DNA of 64,000 bases, taken from positions 62,001 through 126,000 of the forward strand of contig JAJZES010000005.1 of the NCBI GenBank assembly GCA_021845985.1. Reading direction: 5' to 3'. This DNA comes from Pseudomonadota bacterium. GTDB taxonomy: Bacteria; Pseudomonadota; Alphaproteobacteria; Acetobacterales; Acetobacteraceae. A program made the translations under genes and the position numbers. Under the pieces are notes generated by a model. The model was not told the DNA's origin. It made no database searches and saw only the letters and a program-made list of their open reading frames with translations. The stretch's first letter is position 1. Each line of letters begins with the position of its first letter. Below are positions 1 through 8,268 of the stretch, piece after piece.

Positions 1-1158
1 ATGCACCCCGGCGAAGCCCGGCACCCAGGCGTTGAAGGTGCCGTCCGGCCCGACCGTATCGGGCACCTCCAGGCCGAACTCCTGGCCGAGGGTGAAATCC
101 TCCTCGCCATGGGTCGGCGCGGTGTGGACGAAGCCGGTGCCGGCCTCGGTCGTCACATGCCCGCCGGGCAGCATCGGCACATCGAAATCATAGCCGCGGC
201 CGCGCCACGGATGGGCGCAGACGAGGCCGGCCAGATCGGCCCCCTTGATGACGCGCAGCAGGTGATGCGTCGTCACGCCGGCCGCGGCGCAGACCAGCGG
301 CAGCAGCGCGAGCGCCACCACGATCGTCTCGCCCGCCCGCGCGCCGCCGCCCGGCTCGACCGCATCGACGCGCACCACCGCGTAGTCGATCTCCGGCCCA
401 TAGGCGATGGCGCGGTTACCCGGCATGGTCCACGGCGTCGTCGTCCAGATCACCACCGCGGCGCCGCGCAGCGCCGCCTCGGCCGGGTCGAGCAGCGGGA
501 AGCGCACCCAGATCGTCGTGCTGGTGTGATCGTGGTATTCCACCTCCGCCTCGGCCAGCGCGGTCTTTTCGACCGGACTCCACATCACCGGCCGCAGCCC
601 GCGATACAGCGCGCCGTTGAGCAGGAACTTGCCGACCTCGTTGGCAATCGCCGCCTCGGAGGCAAAATCCATCGTCGCGTAGCGGTGCTCCCAGTCGCCG
701 AGCACGCCGAGGCGCTGGAACTCCAGCGCCTGCACGCCGAGCCAGTGTTGCGCATAGGCGCGGCACTCGGCGCGGAAGTCGAGCACCGGCACCTGATCCT
801 TGTCGCGGCCGGCCTTGCGGTAATCCTCCTCGACCCGCCATTCGATCGGCAGGCCGTGGCAGTCCCAGCCGGGGATGTAGTCGGCATCTTCGCCGGCCAT
901 CTGGTGGGCGCGGTTGATGACGTCTTTGAGGATCTTGTTGAGCGCGGTGCCGATATGCAGGTGGCCGTTGGCGTAGGGCGGGCCGTCGTGCAGGATGAAC
1001 TTCTTGCGCCCGCGCGACTGCGCGCGCAGCTTCTGCCACAGGCCGGTCTGCCGCCAGCGGGCGAGGATTTCCGGTTCGCGTTTGGGCAGCTCGCCGCGCA
1101 TCGGGAAGCTGGTGGTCGGCAGGAATACGGTCTTGCGGTAGTCGGCTGTCTCGCTCAT
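1..1158 (-). CDS. ileS: isoleucyl-tRNA synthetase, N-terminal part (cut by window edge)
   Basis: Charges tRNA-Ile with isoleucine in the cytoplasm. The minus-strand frame is open for 386 codons from the ATG at 1158 to the window edge, so the C-terminus lies outside. Direct translation gives the class I signature region (residues 58-70, DGPPYANGHLHIG, the HIGH-type ATP motif), followed by TALNKILKD. Only the catalytic N-terminal half and part of the editing domain are visible. The gene starts 8 nt after the ribF stop, and the order maoC-like, ribF, ileS on one strand suggests one transcript. The ribF-ileS pairing is common in bacteria. Confidence 0.95.
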   Translation of the reverse strand, partial: MSETADYRKTVFLPTTSFPMRGELPKREPEILARWRQTGLWQKLRAQSRGRKKFILHDGPPYANGHLHIGTALNKILKDVINRAHQMAGEDADYIPGWDCHGLPIEWRVEEDYRKAGRDKDQVPVLDFRAECRAYAQHWLGVQALEFQRLGVLGDWEHRYATMDFASEAAIANEVGKFLLNGALYRGLRPVMWSPVEKTALAEAEVEYHDHTSTTIWVRFPLLDPAEAALRGAAVVIWTTTPWTMPGNRAIAYGPEIDYAVVRVDAVEPGGGARAGETIVVALALLPLVCAAAGVTTHHLLRVIKGADLAGLVCAHPWRGRGYDFDVPMLPGGHVTTEAGTGFVHTAPTHGEEDFTLGQEFGLEVPDTVGPDGTFNAWVPGFAGVH

Positions 1159-1166
1159 GGCGGCCT

Positions 1167-2114
1167 CTATGCGGAGCGGCGGCCGGCCTGGTCAAGCAGC
1201 CGCCGTGCGGTGGCGGCATCGCTGACGATCTGGGCGCGCAATTCGTCGATTCCGCCGAAGCGCCGCTCGCTGCGCAGGAAGGCGTGCAGCGCCACTGCCA
1301 GCTCCTGGCCATAGAGGTCGCCGGCGAAGTCCAACAGATGCACCTCGACGCGGCTTTCGCTGCCGGTCGCCACGGTCGGGCGGCGGCCGATATTGGCCAC
1401 CCCCGGCACCACCGCCCCGTCCGGCAGCCGCACGCTGACCGCATAGACGCCGCGCGCCGGCTCCAGATGCCGGCCGAGCGGGATGTTGGCGGTCGGGAAG
1501 CCGATGGTCCGGCCGCGCGCATCGCCGTGCATGACCGGGCCGACGATTTCCCAGACACGGCCGAGGCCGGCGGTGGCGAGGTCCGGGTAGCCGTCCTGCA
1601 GGGCGCGGCGGATGCGGCTCGATGAGATCGGCCCGGCGGCATCCGACAGCGGCGTGGCGATGGTCAGGCCGATGCCGAGGTCTTCGGCCCGTCGCGCCAG
1701 GAAATCGAGCGAGCCGCCGCGGCGGTGGCCGAAGGCGAAATCCGGGCCGCAGACGAGATGCCGCGCGCCGATACCGTGGCGCAGCACCGCGACGACGAAA
1801 TCCTCCGCCGACATCTCGCTGAACGCACGGTCGAACGGCAGTTGATAGATCACCTGCACGCCGAGCGCCGCCAGCGCCGCCGCCCGCGCCGGCGGCAGGG
1901 TCAGATGGAACGGCGGGTCGTCGGGGCGGAACAGCTCGCGCGGATGCGGCTCGAAGGTCAGCACGGCGAGCGGCGCGTCGGGTCGCGCGGTGTGGGCGGT
2001 GCGCAGGACATGCGCATGGCCGGTATGCACGCCGTCGAAATTGCCCAGCGCCACGGTGCCGCCGCGCAAAGCTGGCGGCAGGTCGCGCCAGTCGCCGGCG
2101 ATGTGCACGCTCAC
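1167..2114 (-). CDS. ribF: bifunctional riboflavin kinase / FAD synthetase
   Basis: Converts riboflavin to FMN and FMN to FAD. At 315 residues it is normal length for RibF. The N-terminal FAD synthetase nucleotidyltransferase domain shows GNFDGVHTGH near residue 26 and ends with a SSSRIR motif. The C-terminal flavokinase domain shows GRTIGFPTANI. The start is GTG at 2114, which overlaps the TGA of the upstream MaoC-like gene as GTGA, implying translational coupling. ileS follows after 8 nt. Confidence 0.95.
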   Translation of the reverse strand: MSVHIAGDWRDLPPALRGGTVALGNFDGVHTGHAHVLRTAHTARPDAPLAVLTFEPHPRELFRPDDPPFHLTLPPARAAALAALGVQVIYQLPFDRAFSEMSAEDFVVAVLRHGIGARHLVCGPDFAFGHRRGGSLDFLARRAEDLGIGLTIATPLSDAAGPISSSRIRRALQDGYPDLATAGLGRVWEIVGPVMHGDARGRTIGFPTANIPLGRHLEPARGVYAVSVRLPDGAVVPGVANIGRRPTVATGSESRVEVHLLDFAGDLYGQELAVALHAFLRSERRFGGIDELRAQIVSDAATARRLLDQAGRRSA

Positions 2115-2533
2115 GCGCGGGCCGGAGGCATCACCACCGCTTCGCCCTCGATCACCGGCTTGCCGGCGACGGTGCAGACGGTACGCAGCGTTGCCCGCTT
2201 CTTGGCCGGGTCGAGTGCGGTGACCTCGACCGTCGCGGTGACGGTGTCGCCGATCTTCACCGGCGCGCGGAAGCGCAACGTCTGCCCGAGATAGACCGTG
2301 CCCGGCCCCGGCAACCGGGTGCCCAGCACGGCACTGATCAGCCCGGCCGACAGCATGCCGTGGGCGATACGCTCGCCGAACATGCTTGCCGCCGCCACCT
2401 CGGCGTTGATGTGGACCGGGTTGGTGTCGGTGCTGACGGCGGCGAACATCAGGATGTCGGCCTCCGTGATGGTCTTGCCGGTGCTGGCGGTGTCGCCGAT
2501 TTTGAGATCCTCAAAGCAGATGCCGCCGTTCAT
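2111..2533 (-). CDS. MaoC-like (hot-dog fold) enoyl-CoA hydratase
   Basis: A 140-residue hot-dog fold protein, probably an (R)-specific enoyl-CoA hydratase or MaoC-type dehydratase acting on acyl-CoA. The hydratase-2 signature is visible in DTNPVHINAEVA and FGERIAHGML, with the conserved Asp and His. A longer frame exists upstream, but the ATG at 2533 (MNGGICFEDLKIGDTAS) matches the normal N-terminus of the family. The stop overlaps the GTG of ribF. The true substrate cannot be read from the sequence. Confidence 0.85.
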   Translation of the reverse strand: MNGGICFEDLKIGDTASTGKTITEADILMFAAVSTDTNPVHINAEVAAASMFGERIAHGMLSAGLISAVLGTRLPGPGTVYLGQTLRFRAPVKIGDTVTATVEVTALDPAKKRATLRTVCTVAGKPVIEGEAVVMPPARA

Positions 2534-2649
2534 CGCTGCCGCCTTTCGTGCTGCCGGAGCTTTGTCCATCGGCCGGGCCGCCGCGTCCAGCCTCTTGCGC
2601 CCTGCCGGGCCGCAGCGGAGAACGGCGGCGACACAAGGGAGACAGGGCG

Positions 2650-3390
2650 ATGACGGAGCGGAGCAGGGACGCGGCGGAGATGCTGCGGGCGGCGCGGGCG
2701 GGAACGCCGATCGCGGTGCTGCCGGAGGCGCTGCGCCCGACCGATCAGGCCGGCGCCTATGCCATCCAGCATGCCGGGATGGCCGGGGTCGCCATCGGCG
2801 GCTGGAAGGTCGGCGCGCCGGGGCCGGTGGCACCCTGCCTGTGCGCGCCGATGCCCGCCTCCGGCATTCAGGCCAGCCCGGCCCGCATCGCCGGCGGCCG
2901 GCTGCGCGGGGTGGAGGCGGAGGTGGCGTTCCGCCTCGGCGCCGACCTGCCGCCGCGCGGCACGCCGTATTCCCGTGCCGAGGTGATCGCCGCGCTGGCG
3001 ACGGCGCACCCGGTGATCGAGGTGCTGGAGGCGGCCTATGCCGATCTTAAGGCGGTCGGGCCGCTCGACCTGCTGGCCGACCGGATCGCCCATGGCGGGT
3101 TCGTCTACGGCGAGGGGGTCGCCGCGTGGCAGGGGCTGGAGTTCGCCGCGATGACGGTGACGCAGCGCATCGGCGATCCCGAGATTGTGCGCACCGGCAA
3201 CCCGGCGGGCGACATGATCCGCCTCGTCGAGTGGCTGGCCAATGAAGGCAGCGTCTGGGCCGGCGGGCTGCGCGCCGGGCAGATCGTCACCTGCGGCTCC
3301 TGGACCGGGATGAGCTGGGCGGCGGCAGGGGCGCGCGTCAGCGTGGATTTCTCCGGCCTCGGCGCGGCGCAAGCCGTGTTCGCGGCATGA
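2650..3390 (+). CDS. 2-keto-4-pentenoate hydratase / fumarylacetoacetase-like protein
   Basis: About 246 residues, resembling the 2-oxopent-4-enoate hydratase/decarboxylase (MhpD/HpcG) branch of the fumarylacetoacetate hydrolase superfamily. Supporting stretches are DQAGAYAIQ, the metal-site acidic pair in GVEAEVAFRLG, VIEVLEAAYAD, and the C-terminal GQIVTCGSWTGM. The ATG at 2650 follows an AGGGAGACAGG ribosome-binding site; the upstream frame extension looks unlike family members. The gene overlaps the next SDR gene by ATGA. The exact substrate is unknown. Confidence 0.8.
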   Translation: MTERSRDAAEMLRAARAGTPIAVLPEALRPTDQAGAYAIQHAGMAGVAIGGWKVGAPGPVAPCLCAPMPASGIQASPARIAGGRLRGVEAEVAFRLGADLPPRGTPYSRAEVIAALATAHPVIEVLEAAYADLKAVGPLDLLADRIAHGGFVYGEGVAAWQGLEFAAMTVTQRIGDPEIVRTGNPAGDMIRLVEWLANEGSVWAGGLRAGQIVTCGSWTGMSWAAAGARVSVDFSGLGAAQAVFAA

Positions 3391-4085
3391 GCGGCGCGGT
3401 CGCCCTGGTCACCGGTGCCAGCCGCGGCATCGGCCGGGCGGTGGCGATCGAGCTTGCCAAACGCGGCGCGCATGTGGTGATCACCGCGCGCACCGAGGGC
3501 GGCCTCGCCGAGACCGACGACGCCATCCGCGCCGCCGGCGGCCGGGCGACGCTGCTGCCGCTCGACCTCGCCGACGGGGAGGCGCTCGACAAGATCGGCC
3601 CGAGCCTGTTCCAGCGGTTCGGCCGGCTCGACATCCTGGTCGGCAATGCCGGGGCGCTCGGCCGGCTGACCCCGGTGCCGCATATTTTCGATCGCGACTG
3701 GTCGGAGGTGGTGGCGGTCAATCTGTCGGCCGGATTGCGGCTGATCCGCACCACCGCGCCGCTGCTGCTGGCCGCCCCGGCCGGGCGGGCGGTGTTCGTC
3801 ACCAGCCGCATCGTGCGCCGCCCGGCGGCCTATTGGGGCGCCTATGGCGCCACCAAGGCGGCGCTGGAGCATCTCGTGCAGTGCTGGGCGGAGGAGACGC
3901 GGACGACGCGGCTGCGCGTCAATCTGTTCGATCCGGGCGTGGTGGCGACACGGCTGCGCGCCGAGGCGATGCCGGGCGAGGACCCGGCCACCCTGACCCA
4001 GCCGGAAGCGGTGGCGCCGGCGCTGGCCGCGCTGTGCGGCGCCGACGAGCAGCGGCACGGCGAGGTGATCGGTGTGGCCGCCTGA
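3387..4085 (+). CDS. short-chain dehydrogenase/reductase (SDR)
   Basis: Classical SDR of 232 residues. It has the Rossmann motif TGASRGIG (residues 9-16), a NAGAL motif, the catalytic Ser in VTSRIVRR and the YGATK catalytic Tyr/Lys pair. It is a little short for the family. It overlaps the preceding hydratase stop as ATGA, so the two probably work on related keto/hydroxy intermediates. No substrate can be assigned. A strong hairpin begins at its stop codon. Confidence 0.85.
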   Translation: MSGAVALVTGASRGIGRAVAIELAKRGAHVVITARTEGGLAETDDAIRAAGGRATLLPLDLADGEALDKIGPSLFQRFGRLDILVGNAGALGRLTPVPHIFDRDWSEVVAVNLSAGLRLIRTTAPLLLAAPAGRAVFVTSRIVRRPAAYWGAYGATKAALEHLVQCWAEETRTTRLRVNLFDPGVVATRLRAEAMPGEDPATLTQPEAVAPALAALCGADEQRHGEVIGVAA

Positions 4086-4131
4086 GCGGAACGATCAGGC
4101 GGCCGTGCCAGCCGCTCCGGATCGTCCGCTC
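4084..4131. terminator. hairpin between convergent genes
   Basis: Arms 4084-4096 and 4120-4131 form a 12-bp stem with one bulge (GAGCGGA(A)CGATC against GATCGTCCGCTC). A smaller nested stem (AGGCGGC/GCCGCT) sits in the loop. It starts at the SDR stop and faces the convergent MFS gene. No T-tract follows, so it is terminator-like or an mRNA 3'-end stabiliser rather than a textbook intrinsic terminator. Confidence 0.45.
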
Positions 4132-4180
4132 GGCGGGCGGATTGTCCCGAGCGGGTCGGGCGGGGCAATCGGATCAGCGC

Positions 4181-5476
4181 CTACTCCGCCGGCGCCGGGG
4201 CCTCCTCCAGCCGTTTGTCGTGCGGCAGCAGCAGCGCCGCGACCATGCCGATCAGCGCCAGGGCGGCGATCAGCAGCAGTCCGCCGCTGAAGCTGCCCGT
4301 GTGGTCCTTGATCCAGCCCATCGCATAGGGACCGACGAAGCCGGACAGATTGCCCAGCGCGTTGATGGCGGCGATGCCGGCCGCGGCGCCGGCGCCGGAC
4401 AGGAAGGCCGCCGGCAGCGTCCAGAACACCGGCAGGCATGAAAACACGCCGAACGCGGCGATGGTCAGCAGCGTCATCTTGATCACCGGCTGGTCGATCA
4501 TCCCGGCCAGCCCGATGCCGATGCCGGCAATGGCGAGCGGGATCGCCACATGCGCCTTGCGCTCCATCTTGCGGTCCGACCGCCGGCCCCACCACACCAT
4601 CGTCACCGTGCCGACGACATAGGGGATGGCGGTGATCAGACCGATCTGGAAATTGCTTAGGCCGCCAAACGATTTGACGATCTGCGGCAGCCAGAAGCCG
4701 ATGCCGTAATTGGCCGCCACCGCGCCGAAATAGATCAGCGCCAGCGTCAGCACCCGCCCGTCGGTGATCGCCTGACGCACCGGGATGCGCTCGGCGCGCT
4801 CGCGCTGGCGTTCCTCCGCGTCCAGCCGGTCGGCCAGCCAGCGCCGCTCATCGGGCGCCAGCCATGTCGCGTCCGCCGGCCGGTCGGTGAGATAGAAGAA
4901 CACCACCCCCGACAGGATCAGCGCCGGCACCGCCTCGACGATGAACAGCCATTGCCAGCCCTTCAGCCCGGCCACCCCGTCCAGCCCGAGCAGCAGGCCG
5001 GAGACCGGCGCGCCGATCACCGATGAGGCGGGGATCGCCGCCATGAACCAGCCGACGATGCGGCCGCGATAGACCGAGGGAAACCACAGCGTCAGGTAGA
5101 AGATGATGCCGGGGAAGAACCCGGCCTCCGCCGCGCCGAGCAGCACCCGCACCAGATAGAATGAAAACTCGCCGCTGATGAACGCGGTGGCCCCCGAGAT
5201 CAGCCCCCAGGTCAGCATGATGCGGGCGATCCATTTGCGCGCACCGAAGCGGTGCAGGAACAGGTTCGACGGAATCTCGAAGACGAAATAGGTCAGGAAG
5301 AAGATGCCGGAGGCGAGGCCGAAGGCGCTGGCCGACAGCGCCAGATCGGTGCGCATGGTCAGGCCGGCGAAGCCGACATTCACCCGGTCGAGATAGGCAA
5401 CGAAATAGCAGAGCATGAGGAACGGGACGAGCCGTGCCGACACCTTCGCCATCGTTCGCTGTTCGAGTTCCGCCAT
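4181..5476 (-). CDS. MFS transporter, anion:cation symporter type
   Basis: A 431-residue major facilitator superfamily permease with about 12 hydrophobic segments. It resembles the anion:cation symporter family (tartrate/phthalate/hexuronate-type transporters): YLDRVNVGFAGL in helix 1, GFFPGIIFYLTLWFP in the first half and a loop basic motif WWGRRSDRK. The ATG at 5476 is preceded by GGGGGGAACGGG; an in-frame start 29 codons further up adds a non-homologous Ala/Pro-rich stretch. The substrate is probably an organic acid, which would fit the convergent hydratase/SDR pair, but that is inference. Confidence 0.85.
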   Translation of the reverse strand: MAELEQRTMAKVSARLVPFLMLCYFVAYLDRVNVGFAGLTMRTDLALSASAFGLASGIFFLTYFVFEIPSNLFLHRFGARKWIARIMLTWGLISGATAFISGEFSFYLVRVLLGAAEAGFFPGIIFYLTLWFPSVYRGRIVGWFMAAIPASSVIGAPVSGLLLGLDGVAGLKGWQWLFIVEAVPALILSGVVFFYLTDRPADATWLAPDERRWLADRLDAEERQRERAERIPVRQAITDGRVLTLALIYFGAVAANYGIGFWLPQIVKSFGGLSNFQIGLITAIPYVVGTVTMVWWGRRSDRKMERKAHVAIPLAIAGIGIGLAGMIDQPVIKMTLLTIAAFGVFSCLPVFWTLPAAFLSGAGAAAGIAAINALGNLSGFVGPYAMGWIKDHTGSFSGGLLLIAALALIGMVAALLLPHDKRLEEAPAPAE

Positions 5477-5586
5477 CGCCCGTTCCCCCCGATGCGCCGC
5501 CGCCTGGCCGGCTCGCTTGGCGGCAGGCTGTAACGCCGGCGGCGGCTTGGCAAGGGGCGGCAAACGCGCGCGGCGGGGGCCGACCG

Positions 5587-5751
5587 TCAGGCCGGTTCGA
5601 GCGCGCGGGCAGGGCTGGCGGCCGGGGCGGCGATGGCGCGGGCCGCTGCCTTGGCGGTGCGCATGGCCTCGCGCTGCAGCGCGTCATCGACACCGCGCCA
5701 CAGCGCCAGCGGATCGAGGATCTGGGCCACTATCGGGGTCGGATGCATCAT
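5587..5751 (-). CDS. small hypothetical protein downstream of crtC
   Basis: An unrecognised 54-residue ORF that starts at tandem ATGs (5751 and 5748) with a GGAGGG ribosome-binding site 2-4 nt upstream. The predicted product begins MMHPTPIVAQILDPLALW and ends in an Ala-rich amphipathic tail. It has no membrane helix and no known motif. It follows crtC by 50 nt on the same strand, so it may be co-transcribed with crtDC. It could be chance coding in GC-rich DNA, but the start context is better than most shadows. Confidence 0.4.
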   Translation of the reverse strand: MMHPTPIVAQILDPLALWRGVDDALQREAMRTAKAAARAIAAPAASPARALEPA

Positions 5752-5801
5752 CACCCTCCGCGTCAACGGGAGCAGAATCGCAGCGAGTGATGAGCGGGTG
5801 G

Positions 5802-6827
5802 TTAACCGCCGCCGCCGCGCCGCGGCATGCGCAACGGCAGCAGCGCCTGCACCCATGGCGCGCGGAACCGGTCGAGCGACAGCGTCTCATGCACGGTCAG
5901 CGCCGCTTGGCCGCCGAGCCGGGTGTGCAGCAGCGAGCGGCCGTAGAACGGCGCGTCCTCCAGCGTCGCCGCGAGCTTCGCCGTCTCGCCGCGCAGCGTG
6001 CGCGGCAGCCGCCAGCGCGTCGGCGGCAGGGCGATGGCCGGCTGCACCGGCATCGCCACGACATCACCGCCCGGCGTGCAGGCCAGCGCCAGCGCCAGCG
6101 CCGAGCCGTCGCGGCGGACTGCGTCGTAGGCGATCAGGGTGCGGTCGGGCAGTGTGCTGCGGCTCCATTGCCAATGGGCGAAGCCGCTTTCCAGCGCCTC
6201 GTCGCCGCGGTTGTGGTCGAAATAGGCGGTGCCGGACCAGCGCAGCGCCGGCCGCTGCAGCGCCACCTCGATGCGCGCATGCGCCGCCAGCGGCTGCCAG
6301 TGGTGCCGCCCGGCGGCATCGAGGGCAAACCCGATGGTGCCGAGCGCCCCGGCGTGCAGCCGCACCGTGCCGCGCAGCCGGCGCGGCAGCGGCGCGGCGA
6401 TCTCGGCGATGTCGATGGTCAGCGTGGCGCCGTCCCAGGCCAGCGCGCTCGGCCCGATCGCCAGATGGTCGTCCGTCCGCCGCAGCGCCGCCCGCCCGCG
6501 CTCGGTCATCGCCCAGCGTCCGCCGGGGCCGTAGAGCGCGACGTTGAGCGCGCAATGGTTCTCCGCCGCCCCCCGGCCGCGCCGCCGGGCGAGCGCGTAA
6601 TAGGGCGAGAAGACGCTGCCGATGAAGGCGATCAGGGTGAGGCCGTGGACCCCGTCATCGCTCAGCGCATCGACGTACCACCAGGCGTAGGCGCCGACCG
6701 GCTGCGCGAAGCCAGGTCCGCCAGCACCGCCGCCGCGGCCAGCCGCCCCGACAGCGCCGCCATCGGCACGCCCGGCCCCGGATGCACGCTGCCCCCCGCC
6801 AGATACAGCCCCGGCAGCCGGCTGCAC
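5802..6827 (-). CDS. crtC: carotenoid 1,2-hydratase (hydroxyneurosporene synthase)
   Basis: Adds water to the 1,2 double bond of acyclic carotenoids (neurosporene or lycopene) in the spirilloxanthin/spheroidene pathway. The family core is clear: YAWWYVDALSDDG, HGLTLIAFIGSVFSPYY, NHCALNVALYG, WAMTERG, and a conserved YFDHNRGDEALE. The start is a problem. Homology begins near 6720, but the frame has no ATG, GTG or TTG between 6827 and the core. The nearest upstream candidate is GTG at 6827, inside crtD, which adds about 38 non-family residues; the next is ATG at 6998. The gene overlaps crtD by at least 55 nt. Confidence 0.85.
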   Translation of the reverse strand: MQPAAGAVSGGGQRASGAGRADGGAVGAAGRGGGAGGPGFAQPVGAYAWWYVDALSDDGVHGLTLIAFIGSVFSPYYALARRRGRGAAENHCALNVALYGPGGRWAMTERGRAALRRTDDHLAIGPSALAWDGATLTIDIAEIAAPLPRRLRGTVRLHAGALGTIGFALDAAGRHHWQPLAAHARIEVALQRPALRWSGTAYFDHNRGDEALESGFAHWQWSRSTLPDRTLIAYDAVRRDGSALALALACTPGGDVVAMPVQPAIALPPTRWRLPRTLRGETAKLAATLEDAPFYGRSLLHTRLGGQAALTVHETLSLDRFRAPWVQALLPLRMPRRGGGG

Positions 6828-8179
6828 GCCGTCGGCCGGTCGAAAGAGGCCCGCCAGCCGTCGAGATGCCGGCCATAAAGCGCCCCCCCGGTGGCCGGGA
6901 ACATCGCCGCGAACTGCGCCGGCCCGGTCACCGTCTGCGCCAGCGGGCGCAGCTGCAGGCCGCAGGCGGCGAGCCGGGTCAGCATGGTCCGTTCGCATCG
7001 GGCGATCTCCGCGTCGCTGGGGGGGGCCGTGTCACCGGTGGCGGGGGCGTTGACCAGACACAGCAGGCGTTCGCCGCCGGCCGGTTCGGCGCCGCCGTCG
7101 CGGTCCTGGGCACAGACATAGACGCTCGGCTGATCGGGCAGCCGGCGCTGGCCGAAGATGGCGGCGAATTCGGCGGCGTAATCGTCGGCGAAAAAGACGT
7201 TGTGGCGGGCGAGGGTAAAGCCGTCGGTTTGCGCCAGCATCGCCCAGGTGACGGCGGAGAGCGAGCGTGCGCCGGCCGCCAGGCGCGGCACCGCGCGCGC
7301 CGCAGCGGCGCCGAAGCGGCCGGTGGCCAGCGCCTGCGCGTCGGTGGCGGCGACCACCGCATCGGCGTCGATCCGCTCGCCATCGGTCAGCACCACGCCG
7401 CGCGCCCGGCCGTGGCTGACGACGATCTCCGCCACCGCGGCGTCGCTGCGCAGCACCCCGCCGTGCGCCGCGACGAGGCCGGCGAGTGCCGTGGCGAGGG
7501 TGCGCATGCCACCCTCGGGCAGCCACACGCCCTGCCGCTCGACATGGGCAATCAACATCAGTGTTGCCGGCGCGACGAACGGCGAGGCGCCGCAATAGGT
7601 GGCGTAGCGGGCGAACAACTGGCGCAGCCGCGGATCGGGGAAATAGCGGCCGAGCGCCTGCCACAGCGTCGCCCGCGGCGACATGCCGAGCAGCGCGCCG
7701 AGACCGCGCAGCCCGGCGCCGGCCGCGACCGACAGTGGCGTCGGCGCCGCGGCCTGCATGTAGCTGCGGTCGAGCGCGGCATGCAGGCGCGCCGACTGGC
7801 GGACGAAATCGCGGTACAGCCGGGCGGCGGCGGCGCCGGCGAAATCGCCGATGGCCTCGGCGTTCTGCGCGGCATCGGCGTGCAGGTCGAGCCGCTCGCG
7901 CGCGCTCCAGGCATGGCGGGCGAGGATGCCGGCGGGGCGCAGCGTCAGATGCGCCGCAAGGGTGGTGCCGGCGGCGGCGAAAATCGCCTCCCACAGCGGG
8001 CGCATGGTGAACACGGTGGGGCCGGCGTCGATGGCGCGGCCGGCGACGGTGGCGCTGCGCAGCTTGCCGCCGGGCGTGGCGGCACGCTCCAGCAGCGTCA
8101 CCGCGACGCCGGCGACGGCGAGGTCGAGCGCCGCCACCAGCCCGCCAATGCCGGCGCCGACGACGATGACGCGATCCAT
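6662..8179 (-). CDS. crtD: 1-hydroxycarotenoid 3,4-desaturase (methoxyneurosporene dehydrogenase)
   Basis: FAD-dependent desaturase that introduces the 3,4 double bond into 1-hydroxy or 1-methoxy carotenoids. It has 505 residues, normal for CrtD/CrtI relatives. The dinucleotide-binding motif VIVVGAGIGGLVAA sits at the N-terminus, and the C-terminal carotenoid-desaturase signature LYLAGGSVHPGPGVPMAALSG is near the end. The ATG at 8179 (MDRVIVVGAG) is the clear start; the longer frame upstream is a read-through of the control region. It is divergent from crtE and its 3' end overlaps crtC. Confidence 0.93.
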   Translation of the reverse strand: MDRVIVVGAGIGGLVAALDLAVAGVAVTLLERAATPGGKLRSATVAGRAIDAGPTVFTMRPLWEAIFAAAGTTLAAHLTLRPAGILARHAWSARERLDLHADAAQNAEAIGDFAGAAAARLYRDFVRQSARLHAALDRSYMQAAAPTPLSVAAGAGLRGLGALLGMSPRATLWQALGRYFPDPRLRQLFARYATYCGASPFVAPATLMLIAHVERQGVWLPEGGMRTLATALAGLVAAHGGVLRSDAAVAEIVVSHGRARGVVLTDGERIDADAVVAATDAQALATGRFGAAAARAVPRLAAGARSLSAVTWAMLAQTDGFTLARHNVFFADDYAAEFAAIFGQRRLPDQPSVYVCAQDRDGGAEPAGGERLLCLVNAPATGDTAPPSDAEIARCERTMLTRLAACGLQLRPLAQTVTGPAQFAAMFPATGGALYGRHLDGWRASFDRPTACSRLPGLYLAGGSVHPGPGVPMAALSGRLAAAAVLADLASRSRSAPTPGGTSMR

Positions 8180-8209
8180 ACGCCTCCGCGAAAAAGTCGT
8201 TGACACCAC

Positions 8210-8253
8210 TGTCCATACAATCTGACAGTTCGCATTGACAAGTGAAGTTGACA
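8210..8253. promoter_or_regulatory. paired PpsR/CrtJ operator between crtD and crtE
   Basis: The first site is TGT-N12-ACA (8210-8227), an exact match to the PpsR/CrtJ consensus. After 8 bp comes a degenerate site, TGA-N12-ACA (8236-8253). The 8-bp gap is the spacing known at the Rhodobacter bchC operator, where two tetramer half-sites bind cooperatively. Four TGACA words (8201, 8223, 8236, 8249) and two TTGACA hexamers fall here. The region would repress the divergent crtD and crtE transcripts under oxygen. Confidence 0.7.
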
Positions 8254-8268
8254 TAGGGAGGCGTTCCG

